This document shows positions 1 to 11,623 of a stretch of 64,000 nucleotides of DNA, piece after piece (position 1 is the stretch's first letter; each line of letters starts with the position of its first letter). The notes below the pieces were generated by a model. That model ran no database searches, was not told where the DNA came from, and worked only from the letters and a program-made list of their open reading frames with translations. Source of the stretch: Ulva prolifera (Eukaryota; Chlorophyta; Ulvophyceae; Ulvales; Ulvaceae). The stretch covers positions 4,042,310-4,106,309 of the forward strand of contig CM041197.1 of NCBI GenBank assembly GCA_023078555.1, given 5' to 3'. Made by a program: the position numbers and the translations under genes.

Positions 1-2
1 GT

Positions 3-2637
3 GAAGGGCTGCAGCTGACCTCTACGGAACTGGCGTCCTTCGCCACGAATGGGATCCACCTGTTCATGCATGCTTATCGGCGCCTCGTCGCCGCGGCTGT
101 GACAGGGGACCCGGGGGCGCCTGTCCTGGAGAGGCGGCGTGTGCAGGACATTCCAGCCTTGGAGCCCAGCCTCCTGGATCCCGCCTTTGCCGCCATCCTG
201 GTGTGCACGGTAAATACCAGCAGTGCGCTACCAACCTTTTCTTCTCCATTGTTCAGGATTCAGTTGTTACCTGCTGTAGCCCCGATGTGGGGCAAGACTC
301 AGCTTTGCAGACAGTGCTCTCGTCTGAACCACGCGGTGCATCCAGGTTTGGTGAAATCGGGGTATGGTCAGCCCGTTAAGAGGCTGGCCGACGACCTGAT
401 CCCCTTGTGCCCGCCCCACACGCTGTGGCACTGGGCGCTCAGGAGCTGGCGGTACCTTAGCGTGGGGCAGAAAGACACCGCGGGGAGCAGTTCCGGGAAA
501 TCAGCATCCCCGCCGGTTGTCCGCCTTAGGCCAGGATCATTCCCCGAGATCAAGGACTGGGATTATGCCGGCGCTGAAGAGCTTGCCAAGCTGTCCTTGG
601 CCAAGGGGATGCAGAGCTCAAAGTGTTACATGTGCGAACCCCCGGTGATGGTCCCTACAGAGTCCAGGAGTGTCTCTTGCAGAACATGCTCCCTGCATGT
701 TCAGTCGTATGCGACTGAGTACTGGCCATCGTGTCCTCCTGTTCTTTCACCAACGGGAGCATGTGCTGCTGTTAGTTGATCCAGAGTTGACATGCACGGG
801 CCCTGGGACTACCAGCGTGTTCTGTTTGTTGTTGGCGACTCCGGTTAATGTTACAGGGCGGAGCTCAATAACATTCCCGAAGGTATCCTCGCCACCCTGC
901 CCGAGGACTTCCGGCAGCCGCCTGTCGTAGCACCCCAGCCTACCCCTGGGGCAGGGGGTGCCGGTGACACCCCTGCCTCTGGCCAGCGCAACCGTCGACG
1001 AACCGGGAAGCACGAGGTAGCTAAAGCACGTACCAAGTCGCTAATGCTGCGTAAGATGGGGCTGCCACCAGCCAAGAAGGGGGACACAGCCGCTGGCGGC
1101 ACCGATACCGACGGCAGCGACACTCAGGAATCCGGTGGGGACAGGGGCACCACCCGCCCTGCGTCCAAGGTGGCCACAGGGCCAGAGGTGCTCGGCCTGG
1201 GTTCCGCTGCGGGACCGGGGCAGGGGGGGGCAGTCTCCCAGCCGGGGGGGGGGGTGCGTGTGGCCGTCCCGCAGCGGCTGTGCCGGTCACGGCAGCGACA
1301 GGGGGGTTGAGCCTGACTGTGGGGCGGGGGGTGGTTTGGGGGGGAAAGCAGCGGCGGTGGCAGATTCGGGGGCGAAGGCGGGATTGAACCCCACTGTGAG
1401 GGTGGCAGCCACTGGGGGGGCTGCGGAGGCATTGCCAGTCACAGCGCTGAAGGCGGGACTGAGTCCCGTGGAGGGGAGGGCAGCGGGGGGGGGGGACGCG
1501 GAGGCTACGGCAGGCTTGGCGGGGCAGGGCGGGTTGAGCCCAACGGTGGCGGGGGAGGCGGGGGGGGGGGGGCGCGGAGGCTAAGGCAGGGTTGGCGGGG
1601 CAGGGCGGGTTGAGCCCAACGGTGGCGGGGGCGGGGGGGGGGGGGGGGCGGGGGGGGGCCGGGCTGCGGAAGCTATGGCAGACATGGCGGCGCGTGGCGG
1701 GTTGAACCCACCAGTGGGGGGGGAAGTTGTGGGGGATTTTGCGGGGATCCCCTTGCAGGGTCAGGACGCTACCGGTCGTCCAGAAGTGGGCCCCTTTGGC
1801 CTGCCTGTCCCCGTGCCGGCGGGCGGACCGGAACCCGTCCCTACAGGGTTTATGCAACCGGACAGTGCGGAAGGAAGTGGGGGTCTGGTGTACGATCCGG
1901 TAGCAGACGCCATGTTTGCAGATGCTCTCGCTGAGGCAGTGCTGTATCCGGAAGACCACTCCTCAGATGATTTCGGATCCATCAGCTTGGATGACGATTC
2001 GGATCGTTCTGACCCAGCGGACCCCCGCTGCGCTGTGCACGAAGTGGCGACAGAGGACCCTGAGACTAGGCCGTCCCAAATAATCTACCTGCACGATAGT
2101 TCGGGGTCAGTTCGTCTAACCGTGGACGAGTCCTTCGAGGAGCAGAAGACTACCCTGCGCATGGCCGCCACTTTCGTATCTCCTCCGGGTGGTTCGGTCG
2201 GGCGTGCTGCTCAACTGCGGCTCATTGTCGTGGCAGTTGACCTGATGTTGGTAAGCACCGCCGGCATGGATTTGACTAAAGCGGAGCGCTTGGTCCGCAT
2301 GAAGTCGATCATATCGGCGTACGGGCTCCAACCAGATGAAGACACTGTATCCGAAGTTGTGTCACTGATTCAGACGGTGCGCTCCTCCAAGCAAACTACC
2401 CCCGCCCCCCCCCCCCCCCCCCCCCCCCCCCCCCTGGCCAGTCTGTCGCATGGCCGTGGTGGGCCAATTCTCTACTCCCGCTCCCAAGGCAGATGTACAG
2501 AACCCACAGATGTTGACCGTGCAGGGACGCAATTCTACAGAGGGCAGCGAAGCCGTCCCAGCCCCGGATCCTGTGGTGAATACTGGTTGATGAGCAAAGT
2601 CCCTGGGGGATGGGGGCCTGTGGTGAATACTGGTTGA
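3..2637 (+). CDS. Unidentified spliced gene, 5' end outside window
   Basis: Several plus-strand coding blocks look like exons of one gene, but I do not recognise the product. The first block is open from base 3 to about 209 and stops at a GTAAAT donor. The second follows a TTCAG acceptor near 255 and runs to about 700; it holds Cys pairs (CRQC near 320, CYMC near 628, CRTC near 680) suggesting a zinc-binding fold. A third starts after TTACAG at 856 (AELNNIPEGILATLPEDF) and has a basic patch (KARTKSLMLRKMG). It then enters a G-rich repeat region where homopolymer runs break the frame. The last block, 1675-2637, is acidic (DDDSDRSD near 2000) and contains a proline run coded by the C-tract. The setting beside a CACTA element suggests a transposon gene. 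A distant relation to the coiled-coil genes at 11624 and 16891 is possible but not shown. Confidence 0.4.
1375..1680 (+). repeat. G-rich degenerate coding minisatellite
   Basis: Imperfect copies of a unit encoding roughly GL(N/S)P-TV…GG…AEA recur about every 60-75 bases (near 1381, 1447, 1531, 1606 and 1693). They are interrupted by runs of 7-12 G. The repeat reads across two frames, so run-length changes or sequencing errors at the G-runs probably cause the apparent frame breaks. Confidence 0.6.
2405..2434. repeat. Poly-C tract (30 C)
   Basis: A run of 30 C within the last coding block of the first gene, read as a polyproline stretch. Its length is likely unreliable in the assembly. Confidence 0.9.
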
Positions 2638-2664
2638 TGAGCTAAGTCCCTGGGGGATGGGGGT
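2571..2664 (+). repeat. 47-bp tandem duplication
   Basis: Two copies of a 47-bp unit starting CTGTGGTGAATACTGGTTGA (at 2571 and 2618), nearly identical, at the 3' end of the first gene's last open frame. The unit brings in the stop codon at 2635. No gene is seen from 2665 to 3319. Confidence 0.85.
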
Positions 2665-3319
2665 GCCGGTAGCACAGCTGCGTGGGAGTACACTTTAATG
2701 CGGCGTGCAGTGTCCGCTAAGCCATCACGCGTAGCACTTCCCGGCAGTATCAGCACAGTCACTTTGTTAATGCAGATGCTACGGGAATACGTCACAATTC
2801 TTCCCAGTTCGGCGGTAATACAAGGACGGTGGGCCACATCACTGTACAGTGATGCAGCCCCGTCTACTAGTGTCATACGCTCTGCTATAATGCAGGGGTT
2901 CACCGTTGTACCCCTCTAATCCTACAGCGCCGACCTGGTGTAGCCGTTGAGGATTGATAGGATTTTTTACACGAAATAACGATTAGAATACTGAGTCGAA
3001 CTCCGTACGCAAACTGTGGCGTCTTGTCTTCTGTAGACAATGTGTTCAGAACAGTTTCAGCTGTGCCTGCCTGGCAGCAGCCCGCAGCGCTGCAGATACA
3101 CCGAGGTTCAGTGCAGCTGCAGCGAAATGGCATCACCTGGCCTGTGGCGTCGGAATGTCCCGGATGCCACCCTTCAGTGACTCATACACGCGTCTTCAGC
3201 GAAATAGCCATCAGCTTGTTATACTGCTGACTCAGGGTAGCCACTACCGGGCTCGCCTTCTCCAGGAAGGTGTCAAAGCGCGCCTGCAGGTACCACTCCC
3301 TGCAGATCCAGCAGCTTCA

Positions 3320-6300
3320 TCAGGCAAAGGTCCCCACCGGGCCTCCAAGAGGGTGCCAGAGGATAGATGGTGACAATGCTGCGGTGGACATGGCAGGTGC
3401 ATCGAGTCGCCCGCACCTCAGCCCCTCTTCGGAAAAGTCGTTGAATGGCGGTGTCGGGAGGTGGCGGTCCCACCTAGCGTCGGCTAGCATCTTGGTGCCG
3501 TCCTCGACTGATAAGTGTCCCAACTTGTCGCCCCCTCTCCCGCCTCGGTGCCACTCTTGAATGAGGGCTCGAGTGAGGACGATACGGTACAGCACCGCGT
3601 GCTGCACCTTGACGCGGTTGGTGAGTAACAGGACCCTTCGAGTCGCCTCGACACCGTGGATGTCACTGCTGAACACAGTTCCCCCCTCCTGTCGCATGCG
3701 GTGGATGACGTCGCACACAGCGTCGGCCAGCATGCATGTGAAAATCCCGCAGTCGTGGCCGTTTGGTTGCTGCGGGGTTCCTCCAACCTGGACACCATTG
3801 GGGGACGGTTATAATGCTAATGTTACGTCAACAGATCAGGTCCACCGCAGACCTTGGACGCGGGGTGGTTCCAAAGCAGTACGCTGTCCGGTTTCGGGCA
3901 GAGAGGGGGGGGGGGGGGGGGGGGGGGGGAGTCTGGTGGGCGCAATCAGAGGGTGCTGTTGTGTCAACGATTGCAGTCCATTTGGTAATATGCGCGACTG
4001 TCAAGGGTCAGAGGACAGCATCTGTGTGGATGGTATCGCAGGCGAACAGTGGGACGTGAGCATTGTACCTTCGCCAACTTCAGGGTTATCCTAGCGGTGG
4101 ATTCGGTCGGCCGGGTGGCCAGTCGGACGTTGTGTCGGCGGCCCACTGCTTTTACCCGAGGCCGGGTGGTAGATGGGGGGTCTTCCGGGGGGGAGGGGGC
4201 CCGGCCCTCGGGGCAGTCAAGCGCCATGCACAGAGCCTCACTCAAGACGTCCCTGGCCCGTTCAGCGGTCCCTGAGTCGGCGCTTGTCAGGCTGTCAAAG
4301 AACGACACAGTCGGCGCCTTATTCTGCTTCATACGCCCTGCATTAACGCTGAAACGTCAGTAGTGGCGTTCAGTGGGCGTCTGTTGGGGGGGGGGGGGGG
4401 GGGGGGGGGTGGGGGGGGCATATGACAGTCCCTCGCACAGCAGGCTACCTCATCACATTGTCAGCTGCCGCGGGAGAGCGTACATGGGTGCCAGATGACA
4501 GCCAACATCCAGTGGCTGTTCCGGGGAACAGGGACTAAGACGCATTCTTGCTCAAAGGTGTGAGCTCTGAACATCCACCGCCCCATAAATCTGGTGCGTC
4601 CGCTTGACCAGTCTGCGTCCGCATCCCCAGTACATATCCCAGCCATATTCTGGCTAGGCGTTGCAATGACGCCCTGCCCGGCCAGCGCGACACACCTACT
4701 CAAGGCGTAGTCAACGTGTGCACTCTCGGCCCATGCGGTGGGCCAGCCTCTCGCGAGGGTGTCCAGACCGACTGTAACAGACACCCGAGCATCCCCAAAA
4801 TGCCCTAGCTGCAAGGTCACACCCCCCACCACATTCGGGAACCTCTCCCCATCCTCGTCGCCGGAGGACACTACGGTCGGTTCAGCTGCCTCCTGCGTCG
4901 TGTCGGCAGCGGATGAACCGGCGTCTTTGGAAGTGGACCCCCACTGCTGCTTCAGCTTGCCCGGAGGCTTTGCAGGGAGGTTTGTGACCCAATCCGGTGG
5001 CACCACCGGAGGGTGTGCCAGGAGGGACACAGCTGACAGCCGCGGCTTAACCTTACCGGCGGCCGAAGGCTGCGGGACGTCCGGGGCAGGAGGAAGTGCG
5101 GACAGGATAGGCCCCTCTTGACCGGGTGCTGGACAAGCAGGCTCCGGAGAGGACCGGAGCGGGGGGGGGGGCCTCGCCGATGGAGCAGATGGCTGCACCG
5201 ACTGGGGCAGGTTGGGGCCCCTCGCTAGGGCCATCATCAGGGGTGACGGATGGAACCTGATTGGCAGCGTCCAGCCGTGGCGGCGGCAGACAGCCACTGG
5301 TCCGCGACGGCGACGGCGGCCTCACAGGGCCAACCGGCTGTGGGGACTGCGGGGGCAACGCCACAGGGGGAACCCCTACTGCAGCCGGCCCCTCTGGCGG
5401 CGGATGATCCCGGCTAAGGATCTGCGCTACGGCCGCAGCCCCCCCCCGTGCGGCACCCCGTGCCCCCCTGGGCAACCTAATTCGTGCGGGCTGCTGAAGA
5501 CTGGTGCCCCGATCTGCGCGCCCTCTACCCGGTGCCCGTGCCCCTCGTGCCTCGCCAACCCGCTGCTGCTGCCGCGGATGGGTGTGTCTGCCACGCCCCT
5601 GCCTTCGGTCACCCGGGCCTATACTGGTGGCGATGGACTCTGTTGGCGGCGGGGCAGCGACTGCACCCGGTCCTGGGGCTGTGGCGGTGCCTGTGACACC
5701 CCCAAGAGCGGCGTCGGGTCCCCCCCGGTCTTCACCGTCCGACCCGCCCGCCCCACCCCTCTCTAGCTGTAACGCCAACATGGGCGCCTGCAGAGGCCCC
5801 ACCTGCACCTCGGAGCGAGGCCACTTAGGATTTGGAGTCCGTGCGAAGTTTGCCTCGCACTGTATCCACTCGCAGATCAAGTCTGTCCCGCCCGTGTGCC
5901 GCACACGTTCGAGCAGGCCGCCAGCGTCTTCTATGATGCCCGCGCCGACCTGGCAAGACCGGTACAGCACGATATCCTGTGGCTTGCACGGGGCCTTAGT
6001 ATGGACCGCGCGCTCGAATGCGATCATCCGGAGGTCGTGCCAGAGGGATTTCATCTTCTGCTCTACCCGCGCGGCGTGGTCGGCGGTTTGTGAAGCCTCT
6101 ACACTCTCCTTCATCGCCCGGATCGAGTCCAGGTACATTGCTAACCCTTCCCCCCCGGCCTCCACTATACAGCCCACCATGGAAACATCTACAGTCGTTA
6201 ATAGGTAGGCGTTGGCCATGAAGTCTATCGGGAACCCGGGCTTCCGGGTACAGATCGTTAGTGCTGGGATCGGCTGGCCAGGCGTCCAGTTACCCTGCAG

Positions 6301-6426
6301 GGCGGTTTCCAGGAACCGCTTGAAAGACGAGTCACACGAACGGTTACTACGAATTGTCGCAAGGTAGGCCCGCAAGTCCGCGTCCTTTATCATACTGGCA
6401 CACATCGTGTGGACTGTACACCGCAC
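3320..6426 (-). CDS. Ulp1-like (C48) cysteine protease, transposon-encoded
   Basis: Probably a SUMO/ubiquitin-like protease of the C48 family, a kind carried by many plant, fungal and algal DNA transposons. The ATG at 6426 opens a 457-codon frame (helical N-terminal region, then a Pro/Ala/Gly-rich linker). The frame shifts at a G-run near 5161-5171 into a second frame that runs to 4461. The catalytic core is split over exons: the His region (VPVPRNSHWMLAVIW, about 4500-4550), the Asp region (VSFFDSLTSADSG, about 4270-4310) and the Gln/Cys region (PQQPNGHDCGIFTCMLADAV, about 3720-3775), all in the family order. Introns probably begin at GTACGC near 4485 and end at GTCCAG near 3780. The frame stops at 3320. 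Exact splice sites and the homopolymer break are unresolved, so activity is uncertain. It lies 332 bases downstream of the transposase on the same strand. Confidence 0.75.
3905..3929. repeat. Poly-G tract (25 G)
   Basis: A homopolymer inside a presumed intron of the Ulp1-like gene, between its Asp and Cys exons. Confidence 0.9.
4386..4418. repeat. Poly-G tract (24 G, T, 8 G)
   Basis: A homopolymer between the His and Asp exons of the Ulp1-like gene, probably intronic. On the coding strand it is a long pyrimidine run. Confidence 0.9.
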
Positions 6427-6758
6427 AGAAACGTTCTATCCGCGCTATCGCGACGCAGTCTTCCTACATCAACTGCATCAGACCTTGCACCTACCATTAA
6501 TCTGTCCGCTGGACCTGCGACGTGCACTAACAGACGACACCGACGCTTGAAGAGGGAGCGAAAGTGGCCACGAGCGCACGACGCAGGACGTGGGTTGTAT
6601 GGCTCCAACGAGGGTGGCGCCTGTAGACACGCACTGGCGGGGACTCTGGTCCCCCCCGTGGCCGTCTGGCAAGTATGGAAAATGCAAAGTGGGCACAACT
6701 GGGATTGCAGTCAACTGGGATTGCTGACGAAGGCATATGCGGCGGTGGTCTTGTACAA
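6427..6758. other. Spacer between transposase and protease genes
   Basis: 332 bases between the transposase stop and the protease start. Open frames here have no recognisable content. A promoter for the protease gene, or an intron if both form one transcript, would lie here. Confidence 0.4.
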
Positions 6759-9700
6759 TTACACAGTTCGGCCAGAAGCCTTGTTCGCAGTGGCCCAATA
6801 CTGCACATTTTGTGCACCCCTCCGGACTGGAACTAACTGGCATGGAACTGCGTCCAAGTCTACGACGTATCTGCCGGCATATGCCCGAGACCCCCTGTTT
6901 GCACCCGCCACACCGAAAAACTCAGGGGGGCGTTTCAACACGGGATCAGGGGCGCGGGCTCCCGGGGTGGCTGGCAAGGTGCAATTATACAGATCAGCAA
7001 CCCCCAGGTACAATGGGTTTGGTTTCGCAACACATGACACGCAACACACGCCATCCCGGGGCTGCAGACACGCCCTCGTGAAATACTGCAGTTCCCCGAC
7101 GAAATACGTCACTGTCCCGCCACCCCCGTCCCCGTCCCCCCCAATGAGGTACCTCAAGAGGCACCACTTGTTGTCTTTCTTCCCTTGCGTACCCTGTTGC
7201 GCGCAGCTGAACATGTCTGCAACGCGGGATTGCATCTGGTGGAACTTCATCAGTGTCACTGTGCCCTCACGGCGAGCCTCATCAACAGTGCCATTCACCT
7301 TCAGGCCCAGAGCTCGGTGGATGGCCGCGCGACGTGCATATCCAACCCCCAGGCGACAGTGAGTTGGCCAGCCCTCATCCTGTAGGGAATCCTGATGGAA
7401 GAGGAGGTACGGCAGCCCTGTCAGCTCATCTCCCACGAAGTCAAGGGGGAGGACCTCTGCAGTCTCAGACTGGGCAGGAGCCCTGCCCACCCCGACGACC
7501 CTGCCGGAGATCCGGTCGCTGTCGACTGATTGATCCCCGTCAGCGGATCTTCCATTGCGAGTTCGTGCCCGCCGGCGTTTCTCCGTCGCTATGGCATCCG
7601 ACAGTGAGGTCATGGCAGCAGGCAGTGACGCTGCATCATGTAGCAGCCGCATACATGTGCGGCGCAGCAGTTCATCGCTCACGTATACTTGTTCAGGGCA
7701 ACGAGTCGATCGATATTTGATCAGCCTCTTCAAGAGCTGGACCATCCGCTCGATCCAGAATTCAAGACTGAAGAAGGATGCGCCGCAGCACCTCACCTGA
7801 TCCGGGAGGTGACAAGCTGCCAGATGCAGCTTGTACGTGCTGAGAGCGGCGCCCTCAAACGTCTCCTCCGCCAGCTTGGCGTACTGCAGCATCAATCGCT
7901 GTGCTTCCGTGATTCGGGCCGGTGTGTGCTGACCCTCTTCATATCTGAGAAAGTAGAGGGCCCCTGCTCGCAGGAGCCCCCAAGACTGCTCAAACACACT
8001 GCGTATGCGTTTCTCGGAGGCTTTCCACGGGAGATCGTGCAGGAGGTACAGCGAGAATGTCTCGGTGAAGGCCAGCCAGTCTTCCATGAGCCAGCGACTG
8101 CGGTGCCTACGCAAACAGTCACCCTGACTCAGACGGGCTGCTTCAATAGGAGTGCACATGGTTCCTGCAGCTGTGTCCAAGTAACAGTCCGACAAATGGC
8201 GCAGCCTCGGATGCGAGCAGGGTGTGCAGGCGATGGGACTGCGCACTTGGTGATGTCGGTGTACACCTTCTTGAAAAGAGAGGTCTGCATGATGTGGGGC
8301 GCTCTGGCAGCTATCGCCTTGACGACATCCTCTGGCAGTCGGAACAGGGCCCGGAGGCCAGTCAATGGCGCCTTCTTGGACTTCTTCCGGCCCAGGGGAG
8401 GGAGCCACTGGTTCCAGAAGTCCATGAGCACACCGAGCAGAAACACGTGCGCCACTCCGAGCCGGAAGAAATGGCAGGGACTGCAACGCCACAGCGTAGT
8501 TCATAATCAACTCCAAACTCAAGGGCGAGGCAGGCAGCAGCAGGCTGGGGGTGCTCGTACTTGAAGTAGGAGAGGAGACTGAACAGCGGAGAACCTTTCA
8601 CCCCCAGTAGCTTGTACTCATCTTTGGCGAGCTTGGCCCTGGACTTCGGTGTCTTCCGGTCGCAATAGCGTTTCAAGGTTGGTGCGTGGACCTGCACTAC
8701 CACAGGCCTGGCCAGGGTTACCACAACAAAAGAGCCGTATCACCAACGACGCTTGTTCGGTGACAGAGGGGTTGGCAAGATGAGTTGCGGCGCACAGAGG
8801 GGGGGCAGGGGAGTAGGCGGCATGTGCACAGTTTGCATGCTATGACACTGTAGATGGAATTGCACCTGGGCAGCGATCTTGTCGCCCTTTCGGCCCCTGG
8901 CCAGGATCTCTGCCGCCGAGTACTTCAAGCGGTTGTCAGACTCCCAGGACGAGGGCTGCACATGCCGGGGCTCAGACCACGCGGTCCGCGGAGGGTTGCC
9001 ACCAGTGTCCGGTTGTACACTCCCAGGCACCATCCGGGGGTTTGCAGCCGAAGATGCTGCTTCTTCCTCCGGGGTGAGTGATTTCCCTTTCAGAGGCCCG
9101 TCGGCATAGCAGGGCACGGGCTGGTGCAGAGGGTGATGGTGTCCCATCCACCTGTGTGGCATGCATGATAGCAGTTATAAGCAGGACAGGTACGTGAGAC
9201 AGCACTAGCAGGAAAGAGATTACAAACGTAAGTGAACACCCCGGACCTGACAGTGTTGGAGGGGTAATCCCACACGCCGTTTTGGGCACATCTGAAACAT
9301 GCCCTCTTCGCTGTATGGCCGATGCTGTTGGTAAGTTTCTCCAGCCATGGGATATCCCCCTCCACACAGCACAGCACCGGCCACACGTGCAGTACCTCGC
9401 CCCCTGGCAGTGTGATTTCGAGTGCCTCACCCCCAGCTCCTGCACTCCAGCCATCACGTGGTGCGGGGGCCAGACACTACGTGATCGGGAACTGTACACA
9501 TCACCCGGCAGTGACCAGGAAGACAAGGTGAGTGCGCGCCCGGATCATGCTTCTTGAAGAACGCCATCACGGACTCCAGAATGCTGGCCATGCATGTTGG
9601 TTCGGATGGCCCCTCCACCACTCCAAGGGGAATCCAGGCCACATTGGTACTTGAGAGATGGGGCGGCAGGTCAAGCAGGCGGATCCCCCAGATGGTGACA

Positions 9701-11286
9701 CCGTGCTGCTTGTTGACATACAGCTGGGCCCCGTCCCCCCCTGCAGGAAAAGCGACTGTCGGGACACGAGGCAGAGGGTCTCAATTCGCGGAGTCGCATA
9801 GGCGTGCCGTTTCGGTGTGCCTGATAGCCAGCTGCTCAGATGAGGAGGTGGAGCGCACCGAGGCTGAACAGCAGGACAAGCTCCCTATGCTTTGGCTTCA
9901 GGATTTTGCCCCCACACGCCAGGTTGAGGGCCTTTCCAGCCGGGGAGTTGAGGAAGCTGCTTTTGTCTTTGACAGCTGTTGCCCTGGCTTCCCGTACGCT
10001 CGTCAGCAGCCCCGGCTGCAGGAGGAGGTCTTTCAGCGAGGCTTCTTCGCCAAAGAAGAAAGCAGAGCGCACTGGGACACCCTTCCCTGTGAGATCGACA
10101 TCGAATCGCTGTTGACAACAACCAGGGGTTCCGCAGGTGTCCGCCAAATGCTGGTGATGGTCACCCGGATCAAGTGGGGGGAACAAGGTCCAGCATTGGG
10201 GACAAACGTGGCGCGTCACAGAGGAAACAGGCGGGACACCCAACACCGCCTTGACGAGGTGAAAGGAGGGGGGGAACAAGTTGCCATCGGGTAGCAGGAG
10301 GTAATGTATGAACCTGCACCACGTATCGACGACCACGTCTTGTATGCGAAAGAGGCTCTTCAACTGGGCAATCCACATGCACACCGTGAGGACGGTGAGG
10401 GCGCTGCCAGTGTATATGTGTTTCATGCGTTGGTCATGCCACCAGGCGCCCGTGCCCTTACGGGCCCCTGTGGTGGGGAGCGGGCCGTCGTCATCCGCCT
10501 CCTGCATGGGCAACGATGCGGCCAGTCCCACGGAGGAGTACGAGCGGATTCACAGCATTGCATGTAATGGAAGATGAGGACACACCTCGGATTCGTCTGA
10601 ACTGTAGTCCGTCTCTGAGGAGAAGGCAATGGAGTCTGCGTCTGAGGTGTCTGAGTCGGCGTCTGAAAATTGTGCGGGGCCCTCGGCATAGTCACTTTCG
10701 GACGGTGGGGGCAGCTGTATCACAATCCCAACACATCAGAGTTGCTTTGGGCGAGCAGGCAGGATACAGCTGAGGGACAGACGCGCTGACACCCATGGCC
10801 ATCGTGATCACGAGCCGCTGTCAGGCCGAACTGCATCATGATCAGGCAAACCGGGACTTAGCACGGTCAACTACCGAAGGTACGCACGTCGAAGAGGTCG
10901 TCGGAGTGGGCAGGCTCATCGGGGGGACCCCCTATGTCTGGAGGTGATGGGGATCTCCCAGAGGGACCGGCCCCGTCGTGTCTGCCGCTGCGGTCATCAT
11001 CGGCAGTAGCGGAGGTCGGGCCAGCGGCTGGCCTCGAGTCTGGGCCCGCGACGTCGTGTCCACCAGCGGCTCTCCGCGATGTGGCTGCTGCACTCAGTCG
11101 ACGGCTGCAAGGACCGTGATGGTTTTGGGCGGTGTTGTGCCTCTGAAACTTCTCACCACAGGCTAGACACTGGTATTTAAACGGTTCCTTCCCCGTCGGC
11201 TCGGGAGGGGTCAGGCGCTTACAGTTCGCTTTGGCAACCAATTCGTTCACCTCCGCCCTCTTCAGTCTATTCGCCGAACCGGCCAT
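6759..11286 (-). CDS. CACTA (Tnp2/Transposase_21-type) transposase
   Basis: Multi-exon transposase of the En/Spm-CACTA superfamily, expected to bind element ends and catalyse cut-and-paste transposition. The order on the minus strand is as follows. A basic N-terminus with a zinc finger (YQCLACGEKF…H…C) lies at 11286-10867. An acidic exon (DADSDTSDADSIAF) lies near 10670-10590. The Tnp2 N-terminal region lies at 10531-9836 (YLLLPDGNLFPPSFHLVKAV, then CPQCW…C…C). The core runs through 9760-9550 (WGIRLLDLPP…WIPLGVVEGPSEP) and 9410-9240 (DIPWLEKLTNSIGHTAKRAC). GVKGSPLFSLLSYF follows near 8600 and a DFWNQWLPPL block near 8430. The C-terminal part (8300-6759) has LHLAACHLPDQVRCCG, resembling the DUF4218 region, and ends VDLDAVPCQLVPV…. 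Exon borders within 9550-8300 are unresolved and some frame changes there may be decay. The ATG at 11286 is the first in the finger-coding frame. Confidence 0.8.
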
Positions 11287-11623
11287 GGTAGCCAGCAGTA
11301 CTTAAGCATTCTTGTGACGAGGTTCAACAATAGCGCGGCCTCTGGTGTTTGTCGTCCCTATGATGGCATTACGTCCCACGAAGACCTCCCTGTCGCATCC
11401 CATGTTCGCCCTGACGCCACAATCCCTGGCGAGGCGCCGGGGTATCGAGGCAGCCAAACCTTTGAAGGCGGACCGCGCGACGACGCTACATCGGCATACC
11501 ATTCAAAGCACGGAGCAGCAAAGCATGTGCGAATGACGCGATATGTTAGCTGTGCCTACGATACGACCATCCACAGTACCGGCCATAGACGTGTGTTAAT
11601 TCCGCTTTGTCTAATCATCCACC
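11287..11623. promoter_or_regulatory. Divergent promoter region of element 1
   Basis: A 337-base gap separates the transposase start (minus) from the coiled-coil gene start (plus). The same head-to-head layout with a 374-base gap recurs in element 2, so this should contain both promoters. No clear TATA box was identified. Confidence 0.5.

Noticed and set aside
1021-1959. 312-codon minus-strand Pro-rich frame
   Set aside because: Complement of the G-rich plus-strand repeat; composition only.
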